Source of the DNA: Oscillospiraceae bacterium
Lineage (GTDB): Bacteria > Bacillota > Clostridia > Oscillospirales > Ruminococcaceae
DNA length: 64,000 bases
Direction of reading: 5' to 3'
NCBI GenBank assembly: GCA_017513135.1
Contig: JAFWDH010000001.1
Coordinates: 1 to 64,000 of the forward strand
The notes below the pieces were generated by a model. The model was given only the letters and a program-made list of their open reading frames with translations, was not told the DNA's origin and made no database searches. The translations under genes and the position numbers were made by a program. Below, in pieces: positions 34,455-44,700 of this stretch. The stretch's first letter is position 1; the number at the start of each line of letters is the position of its first letter.

Positions 34455-35375
34455 TCAGTCTTTTTCACGCAGCGCGTTTACGGAGAAAAGCGAGAATCTC
34501 AGCGATACAGCTTCTGCGGGGCAGATGTCAGCGCATCTTCCGCACAGGATGCATTCGGCGCTGCTTATCTGGCGTACCGGATCCAGCGCCATGGGGCACA
34601 CACTGCCGCACTTACCGCAGCTGATGCAGGCAGAAGAGTCGATCTTCATACGGGCGGCGCTGACTCTGCTGAAAAGAGAGTAGAACGCTCCGAGGGGACA
34701 CAGATAGCGGCAGAAAAAGCGCTCTATGAATACAGAGCCGGCGATCACAGCAGCCAGCAGCAGGACCTTCCACCAGAAAAGAGGTCCTGTCATCTCCCGG
34801 AGAGCGCGGTCGGCAAGCGTCAGGGGGATCCCGCCCTCCAAGGTCCCCGCGGGGCAGATGTATTTGCAGAACCACGGGACGGAGCTTCCGAAGTCATCGC
34901 GGAAGAATGCCGGAAGTATGATCACGAACAATGCCAGAACGGCATATTTCAGGTATCTCAGAAGCCTGTCCGTCTTTTTGGGGACAGTGATCCTTTTGCT
35001 GGTGATCTTAGCCAGAAGATCCTGTATGAGACCGAAAGGGCACAAAAGACCGCAGGTGAGCCGGCCCAGCACTGCCCCGAAGAGCATCAGAGTGCCAAGG
35101 ACATAGAACGGGAATCTGCCTCCCGATGTACCGAGCGCTGCCTGCAGCGAGCCGATCGGGCACGCGCCGAGAGCACCCGGACAGGAATAACAGTTGAGCA
35201 CCGGAACGCACACTGACTTTGTACGGCCGGTGAAGATCCTGCCGTTCCTGAATCCGGTCAGGTACCCATTGAACAGGAACAGCGACGCGATCCTGATCAC
35301 GTTCCGCACCGTCCTTCTTTGCTTTTCACGGCGTATGCCGTTGCCGTTCAGCCGATCCCTATGCATTCCAGACAT
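34455..35375 (-). CDS. 4Fe-4S membrane protein (NapH/YccM-like)
   Basis: A 306-residue integral membrane protein. Membrane helices carry 'CGLLCPFGLIQ' and 'CRYLCPLGAFYS', the CxxxCP pairs of the NapH/CcoG-related family, and 'NCYSCPGALGACPIG' near the N-terminus. Two soluble 4Fe-4S motifs end the protein: 'CISCGKCGSVCP' and 'CILCGRCADICP'. It should move electrons across or along the membrane. It overlaps the CXXC mini-gene by 28 bases, and with the TlpA protein upstream forms a three-gene unit, suggesting electron delivery to an exported thioredoxin. Confidence 0.88.
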   Translation of the reverse strand: MSGMHRDRLNGNGIRREKQRRTVRNVIRIASLFLFNGYLTGFRNGRIFTGRTKSVCVPVLNCYSCPGALGACPIGSLQAALGTSGGRFPFYVLGTLMLFGAVLGRLTCGLLCPFGLIQDLLAKITSKRITVPKKTDRLLRYLKYAVLALFVIILPAFFRDDFGSSVPWFCKYICPAGTLEGGIPLTLADRALREMTGPLFWWKVLLLAAVIAGSVFIERFFCRYLCPLGAFYSLFSRVSAARMKIDSSACISCGKCGSVCPMALDPVRQISSAECILCGRCADICPAEAVSLRFSLFSVNALREKD

Positions 35376-35500
35376 ATCCTTACCGCCTTGTTGAATACAG
35401 AAACGTATTCCTTACCGAGAATACCGATGGTGATCAAGATCGCGCCTGTGATGATGAGGACTGCCCTTATGAGCGCTGCGGTCCTCCCGGTGTTATCCAT
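35348..35500 (-). CDS. CD1871A family CXXC motif-containing mini-protein
   Basis: A 50-residue protein. One membrane helix (about residues 9-30) is followed by the C-terminal motif 'RICLECIGIG', the signature of this clostridial family, with a CxxC pair. Start ATG 35500 overlaps the TlpA gene end by eight bases with CTCC-type complement GGAGGAG upstream. It lies between a TlpA-type thioredoxin and a 4Fe-4S membrane protein, the same arrangement I know for the family. Function unknown; a thiol relay at the membrane is a guess. Confidence 0.85.
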   Translation of the reverse strand: MDNTGRTAALIRAVLIITGAILITIGILGKEYVSVFNKAVRICLECIGIG

Positions 35501-36143
35501 CTATGTTCTCCTCCTCCACGCCGGGCAGGCTTATGCGTTCCAGCCCGCAACTCATAAGCGCCCTGTTCAGATAAGCCAGATAATATCCGGCGATGTTTCT
35601 GTTCGGAGAGCCGACCAGCGAATCCGCTACCCTGCCGCTGTTGTCAACGAATACGGTAGTGGGAAGATACAGGACCGAACTCACAAGGTTGCCGATGTCC
35701 CCGGTGCCCGATATGACGGTCATGCCTGTATATCCTGCCTTCTTCAGAATGTCGGAAGTCTTCCACGGATCGTCGGGAGCATCGGCACAAAGCGTGAGAA
35801 AGCCTATGTTGTCCGGAAGAAGCTCGGAGAAAGCGGCGAGCCCGGGCATTTCATTGAGGCAGGGACCGCACCACGTTGCCCATACGTTTATTATGGTGAT
35901 ATCCTTGGCGGAAAGATCATCTGCGGTGAATGACCCGCCTTCGAGCGTTTCTGCTGTAAATGACTCAAGGGAAGGGAAACCGCCCCGGCCGTTGCCCGAA
36001 TATCTGAAATCCTGATCAGGTATGAAACCTTCCTGCAGTCCGGATCCGTCTTCTGTCCCTTTTCCGCGGCAGGAATACATGGTGCATAATGCGATCACGG
36101 CTGTAATGATCAGAAGTATTGAAACAGTGCGTCTTACAGACAT
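35493..36143 (-). CDS. TlpA/ResA-like thioredoxin, exported
   Basis: A 216-residue protein with an N-terminal membrane segment ending in 'CTMYSC', which could be a lipobox with modified cysteine, and a thioredoxin domain with active site 'WATWCGPCLNEMP'. The cis-proline lies in 'LYLPTTVFVDNSG'. It should reduce or exchange disulfides outside the membrane. ATG 36143 is chosen because GGAGG lies 6 bases upstream. First gene of the three-gene redox unit. Confidence 0.9.
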   Translation of the reverse strand: MSVRRTVSILLIITAVIALCTMYSCRGKGTEDGSGLQEGFIPDQDFRYSGNGRGGFPSLESFTAETLEGGSFTADDLSAKDITIINVWATWCGPCLNEMPGLAAFSELLPDNIGFLTLCADAPDDPWKTSDILKKAGYTGMTVISGTGDIGNLVSSVLYLPTTVFVDNSGRVADSLVGSPNRNIAGYYLAYLNRALMSCGLERISLPGVEEENIDG

Positions 36144-36267
36144 CGTCTGACCTCCATGGTTTCGGGTAAATGCATGTACAGATACATTATAGTGGAACAA
36201 GCTCCGGCACGGAACAGGAAACAAAATGGTAGAATAATTTCAGACAGATGATCCGGAGAGGAAGAAC

Positions 36268-37584
36268 ATGGGGAAGAAAAAGAGAGAGATACTGGCAATT
36301 ACTGCCGTGCTGCTGATCGCTGCATCGGCAGGGCTCCTGTTTCTGCTGAACAGATCAAAGGGCATGGCTCTTGCGAGACAGGAAGCTGCACTGGAACTGC
36401 TCGGTACAGACGCCATATGCATCGGTGACGAGGTCATAAAACCGGTACAGGCAGACGCCGAGATAAAGAATAGAATATACACGGTAAATCCGGGAGAACC
36501 CGGCATTGTCAGGATCACTGATATGGAACAGTCGGTGATATTTCTTCCCGATGACGCAGTCTCTGCAGAGATCACTGTCTTTTCGGGAGAAGAGACGGTC
36601 TTCTCAGGCAGTGAAGATGATTTCAGAAGTTTTTATCCTGAGAACGGAAGGTACAGACTCGGAGTGCAGTGCCGCGTACAGCCGACTGCTGTTACCTCAA
36701 AAGGCGAGGAGTTCACCTTCGAAGGCACCGAAGAATACATCGCCGAGCTTGAGTATGATGTGTCCATGAAGATATCCTTTGAATCCGACCGGATCAGGGA
36801 GGGCAGCGTGATGACTGTGAATGCCTCCGGCGTCAGGGGTGAGGTAGTGATCTCTGCGGGAGAAGTTCTTGCGCCGTTTCCTCTCGTCACCGATGAGCGC
36901 GGCTATGGCAGGGGACTGTTCAGTGTGAGCTATATCACGCCTCCGGGAACGTATACCGGCTTCATCGAGACGCGGGAGGGCACCAGCGAGTTCTCATTCA
37001 CGATAGAGGAGGAGCAGTACACCGTGCAGCATCTCATCATCTCGGAAGAGACTCAGAGCGCCACGATCGGAAACAGCGACAACAGGGACGCATATAACGA
37101 GATGATCGACAAGACATACTATTCCTGGTATCCGGAACGGTTCTATGATGACTGCTTCACCCTGCCGGTAGACGGGGAGGTCACCACCGAGTTTGGCCTC
37201 TTCCGCTACACTAACGACAATCCAGTGCCGACAAGGCATGCCGGAGTCGATCTGGCGGAGGACGAGGGCACGCCGGTGCTGGCTGCCGCTTCTGGCTACG
37301 TGATCGCTGCCGGCTATAACGGGGTTTCCGGAAATACGGTGGTCATAGATCACGGCTTCGGCGTGAGGACGTATTATTTCCATATGGCTGAGCTCTGCGT
37401 GCGGGAGGGGGAGTTCGTAGAGGAGGGCATTGAGATCGGAAAGGTCGGAGCCACCGGCTACGCAACCGGACCGCATCTGCACTTCAACCTGATGGTCCAC
37501 GACAACAGCGTTGATCCCTGGGCGGCGTTCAACGGGACAAGCGGGATCTTCGGGCTGGACCTGAACAGCAGCTCACTGCCTTGA
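36268..37584 (+). CDS. M23 family metallopeptidase (LytM domain)
   Basis: A 438-residue membrane-anchored murein hydrolase or LytM factor. One membrane helix lies at residues 9-28. The C-terminal LytM domain has the zinc set: 'HAGVDL' (His and Asp), 'HMAEL' region and 'GPHLHFNL' with the HxH motif, so it is probably active. The middle is beta-rich and of unknown role. GGAGAGGAAG precedes the ATG. Divergent from the TlpA unit, with a 124-base shared upstream region. Confidence 0.9.
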   Translation: MGKKKREILAITAVLLIAASAGLLFLLNRSKGMALARQEAALELLGTDAICIGDEVIKPVQADAEIKNRIYTVNPGEPGIVRITDMEQSVIFLPDDAVSAEITVFSGEETVFSGSEDDFRSFYPENGRYRLGVQCRVQPTAVTSKGEEFTFEGTEEYIAELEYDVSMKISFESDRIREGSVMTVNASGVRGEVVISAGEVLAPFPLVTDERGYGRGLFSVSYITPPGTYTGFIETREGTSEFSFTIEEEQYTVQHLIISEETQSATIGNSDNRDAYNEMIDKTYYSWYPERFYDDCFTLPVDGEVTTEFGLFRYTNDNPVPTRHAGVDLAEDEGTPVLAAASGYVIAAGYNGVSGNTVVIDHGFGVRTYYFHMAELCVREGEFVEEGIEIGKVGATGYATGPHLHFNLMVHDNSVDPWAAFNGTSGIFGLDLNSSSLP

Positions 37585-37609
37585 CGGCATGATCTTTGGG
37601 ACATAAATG

Positions 37610-37647
37610 AACGGGCAGAGCGGATGATCCGTCTGCCCGTTCTTTTT
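37610..37647. terminator. Terminator between convergent genes
   Basis: AACGGGCAGA and TCTGCCCGTT with an inner CGGAT/ATCCG pairing are followed by TCTTTTT on the plus strand. Confidence 0.85.
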
Positions 37648-37675
37648 ATTCAGTTTTAAGCGATGCTGTAGGGAC

Positions 37676-39238
37676 TCAGTCTATTATGCCTCTGTCCTTG
37701 AGCTGCTCGAAAGTGACCCTTGTGCGGAACTTGACGAGAGCAGAATTGCTCTTACCATACGGTCCGATCCTGTCTTCGTTGAGATAGTGAATGTAGTAGT
37801 CATCCGCAGTAGCGCTCTTCCATTCGGGCATAGGCGTACCGTCGGCGTCAAGACCGTTCGGGTTGCCTGTGCGGGCGAAGTTCGTCCAGTAGTTGCAGAC
37901 CTTTCTGGCGAGGTCGTAATGCTTGCCCTTGAAAGGCCTCCAGCATTTCGCGAGCGTCTCGAATACGAACCACAGTTCGGAAGAATGGAAGGAGCCGGGA
38001 CGGTCCCATCCCGGCATAGATGCGTCAAAGACGTACATCCAGTTGTCCTTCTTGCCGGCGCGTATGCGCTGCTCCAGGAACAGATAGTTGTTCATGAAGC
38101 GGCCGCGGAAAGAGTCGTCGGTGTGGGAGAGCATATCGACTTCAGCGTCATCGCGGCATCCGCAAAGAGCGAGATACTCATCAATGTACTTCTCGCCGTA
38201 ACGGAACATGCCGTACTCTCTCAGCTCCTTGAGGTTTCTGGGAGGCGCATAGCCTGGCGCAGGCGTATCGCCTTCTGCGCCAGTGCATCCGAACAGATAG
38301 CTTATATCGGGATAGTTGCCTCTGGCCATCATGTTCGACGGATCCTCAGGCAGGAATATGCCGTCGATGACCGGCTCGAAGCGGTTCTTCCTGACGTATT
38401 CCATACCTATCTTGTTGAGTTCCTCCGCATCCATGGCGCGTGCATCGGCGAGGCTTTTTATGCCGTATGTGCTGAAGAAGTCATCACCGTTGCTCAGGGC
38501 CTTCTCGAGCGATATGCATCCGCCGCCCTGTCCGTAGGTGCGCAGACCGCCGCCGCTCTCGAATATGGCTCTCTGGAAAAGCCCTTCATTCATAGGGGAT
38601 CCGACCTGGCAGAGTGTTGAGCCTGCTCCAGCGGACTGTCCGAAGATGGTTATGTTCTTGGGATCGCCGCCGAAGGCCTCTATATTGCGGATGACCCACT
38701 GCACGCCGGCTCTCTGGTCAAGGAGTCCGTAGTTTCCGACGGGCTCGCCGGGATTCTCCTCCATGAGTTCACGGTGGGCAAGGAATCCGAATACGCCGAG
38801 ACGGTACTGGACCGAAACGAGTATGACGCCGCGCCTGGCGATGCGCTCTCCGTCAAACTCCATCTCAGCGGTGTTGCCGGCTGTGAAGCCGCCTCCGAAG
38901 AACCACACCATTACCGGCATCTTTTCATCACCGGTCTTGGCGTTGGTCCAGACGTTGAGGTACAGGCTGTCTTCGCTCATCTCTATTGTGGGATCGACGT
39001 TCCATTCCCTTGCGTAGATATTGGTGGGGTCGAGTCCCGGAGGAGTCTGCATGTTGATAGGCGAGAAGGTGTAGCATTCGCGCTCACCGTCCCAGTTGTC
39101 CGCAGGCTGCGGAGCTCTCCATCTGAGATCGCCTACAGGAGGCTTCGCAAAGGGTATCCCTTTGAACGCGGTCACGCGGGGATCAGCCGCGGGGATGCCT
39201 CTGACGATGCCGTTCTCGGTTTTTACGACTCTAAGCAT
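37676..39238 (-). CDS. Type B carboxylesterase
   Basis: A 520-residue esterase of the cholinesterase-like family. The oxyanion stretch 'VMVWFFGGGFTAG', the nucleophile elbow 'IFGQSAGAGS' and the early 'FKGIPFAKPPVGDLRWRAPQP' block are typical; a His near 'FHSSELWFVFETL' completes the triad region. No signal peptide, so cytoplasmic. ATG 39238 has GGGAGG 6 bases upstream and is preferred over the first in-frame ATG. Substrate unknown; family members act on aryl and short acyl esters. Confidence 0.9.
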   Translation of the reverse strand: MLRVVKTENGIVRGIPAADPRVTAFKGIPFAKPPVGDLRWRAPQPADNWDGERECYTFSPINMQTPPGLDPTNIYAREWNVDPTIEMSEDSLYLNVWTNAKTGDEKMPVMVWFFGGGFTAGNTAEMEFDGERIARRGVILVSVQYRLGVFGFLAHRELMEENPGEPVGNYGLLDQRAGVQWVIRNIEAFGGDPKNITIFGQSAGAGSTLCQVGSPMNEGLFQRAIFESGGGLRTYGQGGGCISLEKALSNGDDFFSTYGIKSLADARAMDAEELNKIGMEYVRKNRFEPVIDGIFLPEDPSNMMARGNYPDISYLFGCTGAEGDTPAPGYAPPRNLKELREYGMFRYGEKYIDEYLALCGCRDDAEVDMLSHTDDSFRGRFMNNYLFLEQRIRAGKKDNWMYVFDASMPGWDRPGSFHSSELWFVFETLAKCWRPFKGKHYDLARKVCNYWTNFARTGNPNGLDADGTPMPEWKSATADDYYIHYLNEDRIGPYGKSNSALVKFRTRVTFEQLKDRGIID

Positions 39239-39292
39239 TTTGTTCCTCCCTTTCATTGCTCAGCTATTGTCTCTTATCTGAATTATAGGACA

Positions 39293-39322
39293 AAAAGGGC
39301 GGCATTCTTATCAGAATGCCGC
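39293..39322 (-). terminator. Terminator after the acyl-ACP thioesterase gene
   Basis: On the minus strand a perfect GCGGCATTCT/AGAATGCCGC-type hairpin is followed by CCTTTTTG. It also lies upstream of the carboxylesterase, which therefore needs its own promoter. Confidence 0.8.
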
Positions 39323-39438
39323 GGGGCTTTTCAAATTCGTCACCTTACACTGAGACTGCAGGCAAAAGTATACAGAATAAACATACAGGACGCGGTCCGG
39401 TATCGGTCCCGCCATGCTGATAAAGAGACCCTGCTGCT

Positions 39439-40170
39439 TCAGGAACGGGGAACGTATCTTATCTGTGCGGCGCAGGTGCCGTCCTCCTTGATGAAAGAAG
39501 CTTCTTCCCTGCCGGGCAGAACCGCTCTGCGCACTGTCAGTTTTTCCTTCTCAAAGCACTGCGACCGATACCATATCTCCAGGAACTGCAGATCCATACG
39601 GTTCCATTCGTCAGAAGTGAAAAGAGAGGAGAAGGCCCTGATATAGGCGACATTGTTCATGTGTTTCCCGAGGTCTATATCGGTGGATCGTACGGTATAG
39701 GTGCCAAGGAGCTCTCCGTCTGTTAGCTCGTCCTCGAAACGGACGAATTCGTCAGGAAGTGCGGTCTCTCCTGACAATGAAAGTCCCTCCGGGTACACGG
39801 ACTCAAGATGCCTCAGCCTTCCGGTATTGATATCAAGTACTCCCCATTCCGTCTTGCCGGCGGCAAGTACGCCGTCTTTTCCGCTGAGCAGATAGTCGCG
39901 GAAGCACCTGCGCTTTTCAGGAGGTTCCGGCCATGTGGATACAACGGCGGTCTCTCCGAGATCCGGCCTGTGGTAGAAACGCATCATGGTCTTTATGGTC
40001 AGCCAGAAACCTCCTTCGGCTCCCAGCCTGCGCTGGCCTATGCCCAGAATATCGGAATGCTCGGCAGCGATATCCATGAAGAGAGAAGCGGTGTCCGGGA
40101 TGCCGAGCCTCCCGCTGCTGTCGCATATGCTCGGACTGATAATGATGCTGTTCTGAATCCTGCTTTCCAT
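39439..40170 (-). CDS. Acyl-ACP thioesterase
   Basis: A 243-residue double-hotdog protein that releases fatty acids from acyl carrier protein. 'VSTWPEPPEKRRCFRDYLL' and 'VRSTDIDLGKHMNNVAYIRAF' hold the conserved W, N and H positions; the catalytic residues 'DIDLGKHMNN' are kept. No N-terminal extension. Single gene with its own terminator; links to fatty acid synthesis elsewhere. Confidence 0.92.
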   Translation of the reverse strand: MESRIQNSIIISPSICDSSGRLGIPDTASLFMDIAAEHSDILGIGQRRLGAEGGFWLTIKTMMRFYHRPDLGETAVVSTWPEPPEKRRCFRDYLLSGKDGVLAAGKTEWGVLDINTGRLRHLESVYPEGLSLSGETALPDEFVRFEDELTDGELLGTYTVRSTDIDLGKHMNNVAYIRAFSSLFTSDEWNRMDLQFLEIWYRSQCFEKEKLTVRRAVLPGREEASFIKEDGTCAAQIRYVPRS

Positions 40171-40298
40171 GTTCTTTCCTCCCTACGGTCAAGGAGATTC
40201 TAAACCAAATCGTATTCACAGACAAGAAAAAACATAACAACTCTGTGAGGTTATTGATATATAATCTATAATGGAGCAGTTTATGAAGGAGCCGGGTC

Positions 40299-41657
40299 AT
40301 GAGAAGTGATATTTATGACAAGAAAACGGCAGAAGACGTATCTGTCTGCGGTGCTCCTTCTTCGGAAGAAACAGCGGCGGAAACGCCAGGACCTTCCGAC
40401 AACCCTTTTATTCCCGTGAGGGTGTCAGCAGAAACTGACACAGGAGCAGAGAAGCATTCCGCCGTGAGCGGAGAATGGCATTCTCCGTCCGAAGAGCGCC
40501 ATGAGCCGGATACAGAGCCCGGAAGGAAAGGCAGACGCATCCATGCTGCCTTGATCGCAGTTCTGCTGTTGTTCTGCGTCGCCGGCGCCGGACTGTTCTG
40601 GTATATGCTGCCCTCCAACAGGGCAGGCAGGCTCATCAGCAGGGCTGCGGCGCATCAGAAAGCCATGGAGCTGATCGAGGCTGCGTCTGACTACAGAGAG
40701 GCGCTGAGGATCATGCCGGAATCGGAAGAGGCTCAGCAGGGACTTTATCTGCTATGGAGCGGCGAGGTCACGCAGATAATGGAGCTCGTCGATGAGGAAC
40801 GCTTCGGAGAAGCGCTCGACCGTGCCAGATGCCTTCCGCAGATAGATCCCGAGAGGGAAACCATGAACCATTCCGCACTCACCGTCATATACCGGCAGTG
40901 GGCTGCCAGCCTGGCCGGAGGCGGCGATCAGGGAGAACTGGACAGACTGCTTGCTGACGCAGCTTCGGATCTGTCTGCAGAAGAGATATCCGACATCAGA
41001 CAGAGCGTTAGGGATATACTGAGATACATCTCGCTGTTGAGGGAACTTGACGAGGAATCCGAAGGGATCATCGAACTGAGCGAAAGCGGCAGGGCTGAAG
41101 ATGTGTTCGGAAGGATGACGGAATTTGCCCATAAAGCGGAGGAAGCGTTCGAACTGGGCGGCACGAACCCGTACTGTTTCAGAGCAGAAGGCTCAGATAA
41201 GGGACTGGCGCTGTATCTGTTTCAGGGAGACGTCCAGACCGTGGTCGGTGAGATCGATAAAGACGGAGTTCCTGACGGGGAAGCGACGATATACTATGCG
41301 GAACTGCAGGGAGAAGAAGGGCAGTATCTCTACACGTACAGCTGCGAATGGAAGAACGGAAGGCCGAACGGATACTGCATCTACCGAGAACTGGGCTATG
41401 ACGCTGAGGACGCATCAGACGACACAGAAATCAAGGGAAATCTGGTCAACGGACTGTGGGACGGAGAGACTGCAGAAACGTATCTGGATGGAGAGACGTA
41501 CTACATCACCTACAAGAATGGGATCGTAGAGGTGATCTCGAAAGACGGCCCTGACTCGAACGTAGTAGGATACAACAGGGACGGGACCCGCATGATCACA
41601 TTCACGGATGCCGCAGTAAGCACTGAACTCGGCGTTCCGTTCATATACATATACTGA
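40299..41657 (+). CDS. Single-pass membrane protein with C-terminal MORN-like domain, paralogue A
   Basis: A 452-residue protein of unknown function. Residues 1-78 are disordered and acidic, a membrane helix lies at 81-104, residues 105-260 are helical and TPR-like ('ASDYREALRIMPESEEA'), and the C-terminal 170 residues are beta-rich with phrases like 'DKDGVPDGEATIYY' and 'GNLVNGLWDGETAE', resembling MORN repeats. It closes with 'NVVGYNRDGTRMITFTDAA', a block shared with two downstream paralogues. No zinc ribbon here, unlike the others. AAGGAG lies 7 bases before the ATG. Confidence 0.85.
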   Translation: MRSDIYDKKTAEDVSVCGAPSSEETAAETPGPSDNPFIPVRVSAETDTGAEKHSAVSGEWHSPSEERHEPDTEPGRKGRRIHAALIAVLLLFCVAGAGLFWYMLPSNRAGRLISRAAAHQKAMELIEAASDYREALRIMPESEEAQQGLYLLWSGEVTQIMELVDEERFGEALDRARCLPQIDPERETMNHSALTVIYRQWAASLAGGGDQGELDRLLADAASDLSAEEISDIRQSVRDILRYISLLRELDEESEGIIELSESGRAEDVFGRMTEFAHKAEEAFELGGTNPYCFRAEGSDKGLALYLFQGDVQTVVGEIDKDGVPDGEATIYYAELQGEEGQYLYTYSCEWKNGRPNGYCIYRELGYDAEDASDDTEIKGNLVNGLWDGETAETYLDGETYYITYKNGIVEVISKDGPDSNVVGYNRDGTRMITFTDAAVSTELGVPFIYIY

Positions 41658-41705
41658 TCGCAAGAGATCCGGCAGGAACTGAAAACTATAGGAGGACAGA
41701 CTATA

Positions 41706-44700
41706 ATGCTGTTTTGTTCACACTGCGGAGCAAGGATACCGGAAAATGCCAGTTTCTGCTATAAATGCGGGACAAAGGTCGTGATCCCCGAGTGGGATAC
41801 CGAATTCCGGCATGAGGATGAGATCAAAGAAGGCGGATCAGGACTGCAGGCAGCGCCTGTGCCCGCCGATACTGAACATCCGGCTCAGGCAGACTTGAAC
41901 TATTCCGACACAGCTGCGGGTACAGAAAACCCTGTGACTGTGCAGTCTTCTGTCGAAGTCGGCGATGACAGCGTGCCCACAGCCCCGGCTGCTGAGAAGG
42001 AAACAGGCGAAACGGAAAAAGATCTCCCTGAAGAGACACCGGTCAGCGCTCCTTCTGAAGAAATAAAAGGGGAACAGACAGGAACAGAATCTTTTACGGA
42101 GACTGCTTCTCAGTCAGATGAACCTGCGGTAACAGATGCAGTATCTGAAGCACTGCAGGAGACCGAAGAGTCTGTGTCTGCGGAAGGACAGGCTGAGATG
42201 GACCTGCAGACAGAGAACGCTTATGAGCCGGAAACGGCGCCTGCAGACGCAACGGAGAACGGCGACACAGGAACAGTCGTTCAAGAGCCTGAAAAAGAAG
42301 ACAGGAACGAGTCTGTCACCGAGGATGATACACATGACGTGGCAGGAAATGATGCCGCGGAAGATGAAACTGCCGTGACGCATCATGAAGCAGAAGCGGC
42401 AGAGGATCTGCCCGTACCGGAAAATGATGAGACCGTTTCCGATAGCTGTGTGACAGGACCTGAACATGTGGAAGAGCCGGAGGAAGTCGCTGCTGAAGAA
42501 GCACTTGAAGTGACAGAGATCCCAGCGGAGGAAACGGAAGGACCGGCCTCCGGGACACCGGTGACAGAACCTGAACATGCGGAAAAGTCAAAAGAAGCTG
42601 CTGAGGGCGAAGGGCCTGAAACGGCTGAAGCCGCTATGGCAGAAGAAGGACTTGAATATGAGAGCAGTATAACAGAAGACGAACATGCGGAACTGCCTCA
42701 GAATGATGAGACACCAGATACAGTAAATGCTGTTGAGCTCCAGAAGGTCGATGAGGTCTCTGAGGTTACACCCGCTGCTCCTGCGGAAACAGAGCATGAG
42801 GACCATTTCGGGGAAGATGATCTGCTCAGAGTTCTGGAGGAACTTAGACCGAGAAATAATACGGAAGACGCGATGTCCTGCACGCCGGGGTCCGATCTGA
42901 CGGCCGAGGTTGAGAGCATCCGCAGACTGTTCTCAGAGATGGATATGGCGGAGGATTCCCTTACTGCTATCGGATCTTCAGGACAGGGGATGATGCCTGC
43001 GCAGATGACTGCAGCTGAGGAAACAGTGACTGAAGAACCAATTGCTGAAGAGACACTGACTGACGAACTCACAGCAGAAGAAACATCGATTGAGGAACCA
43101 GCAGCGGAAGAGACGGCGGTCGAGGAATCAGAGGCCGAGGAACCCGCAGTAGAAGAGACAGTGATCGGGGAACCTGCAGCCGAAGAAACAGCGGTCGAGG
43201 AACCCGCAGCAGAAGAAGCAGCAGTTCAGGAACCCGCTGCAGAAGATACGGCGGTCGAGGAAACTGCAATCGAAGAAACATCAGATGAGGAACCTACAGC
43301 CGAAGAAAAAGCAGCTGAGGCAACTGCAGAGGATGAAGCGGGCAATGCGATCCCTTCCGTAAATTATCTGCATGCCGCACGAAAGGAAAGGTTCGTCCCC
43401 AACTATCTTGCCGCTGCTTCAAGAACGGCAGAACCTGAAAAGGAAGAAGAACCGAAAGAAGAGTCGGAAGAAGAACCGATTCAGTACGGCAGAGAAGAAG
43501 AGAAACATCCGTCTGACAGCCTGGCGGAAACTGAAGCCCTGCTGCAGAAAGCATATGCGACTCTGATGTTGGATGAAGCAAGAGTTCCACAGATGCCGAA
43601 GACCCTGACAGAAGAGATCACTAAAGAGACAGACGCAGAGACGGAAAAAGAGATACCGCGAAGTGACGTAGGACTGCCGGAGAATGAAGCGGCAGAAGAA
43701 ACAGAAAACACTGCTGAAGGGATCACTGTAGGTTCCGAACCCGAGACCGCAGGTGATGAAGACACAGTCATTGCGGAAGAAAATGCCGACGTGATAACTG
43801 AAGAGACTGCCGCCGTTCAGGAAGGGCCTGCCGCTGAAGTGGTTTCTGAAGAGAAAGGCGCAGGGGAAGAGGAAGACATCATTTCCTCTGTAAAGACTGA
43901 TTCGCCTTCCACTTCGGAGCCCATCAAGGTAAATCAGGGGATGGAAGACAAGAAGGCTGCGGACAGGAAGAGGAAGGGAAGTCTCATAGCGTTCCTTGCA
44001 ATCGCTGCAGCGATCGCAGGTTTCCTGTGGTACTATCTCAGCCTGCCCGAAAACGTTTATACACGTCATCTGCGTCGCGCCGATAAAGCGGCTCAGCAGG
44101 GGGATATCGCTGCTGCCGCGGCAGAGTACAATCTGGCTCTTGAGATAAGGCCCGATTCGCCGATAGCTTCCGATAAGTTGCGTGAGTACTGGAACGTAGT
44201 CTCAACGGAGGCTGATGATCTCGCTCAGAGGTCCCAGTTTGAGCAGGCGCTGGAAAAGGCAAAGCTTCTGAAACAGATAAATCCGGAGAAAGCAGGTGAT
44301 GCTGCGATCGTGGTGGAGAGGATACTTTCCGCCTGGGCTTCCGCTGCAGTAGTGGGCGGAAATGAAAATGACGTTGACCAGGTGCTCACGATAGCCAGAA
44401 CGGAACTCTCTGAAAGCGGCTATGACAGGATCGCTGCAGTTGTCAGAGATACCCGGGCAAGGATCAGCTACAGTGGCTATTTCACAAGGATGGGAGACAG
44501 GTGCCTGGAACTGAATGCGGCAGAAGACCGCAGTTATATCCTGAGCCTTATGGATGAGATGGTCACAGATATCGCAGAGTACGCTGCGCAGGGCGGCACT
44601 TTCCCGGTAAGGACCGGTTCCAATCCGCTCGGGGCGGAAGCAGCCTTCTACTACGAGGAGGGCAATGCGCTGCAGATATATATCGGTGAATTTGATGAGT

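Noticed and set aside
43018-43330. 30-base repeats as CRISPR
   Set aside because: No unique spacers; the unit is an in-frame decapeptide inside a long coding region.
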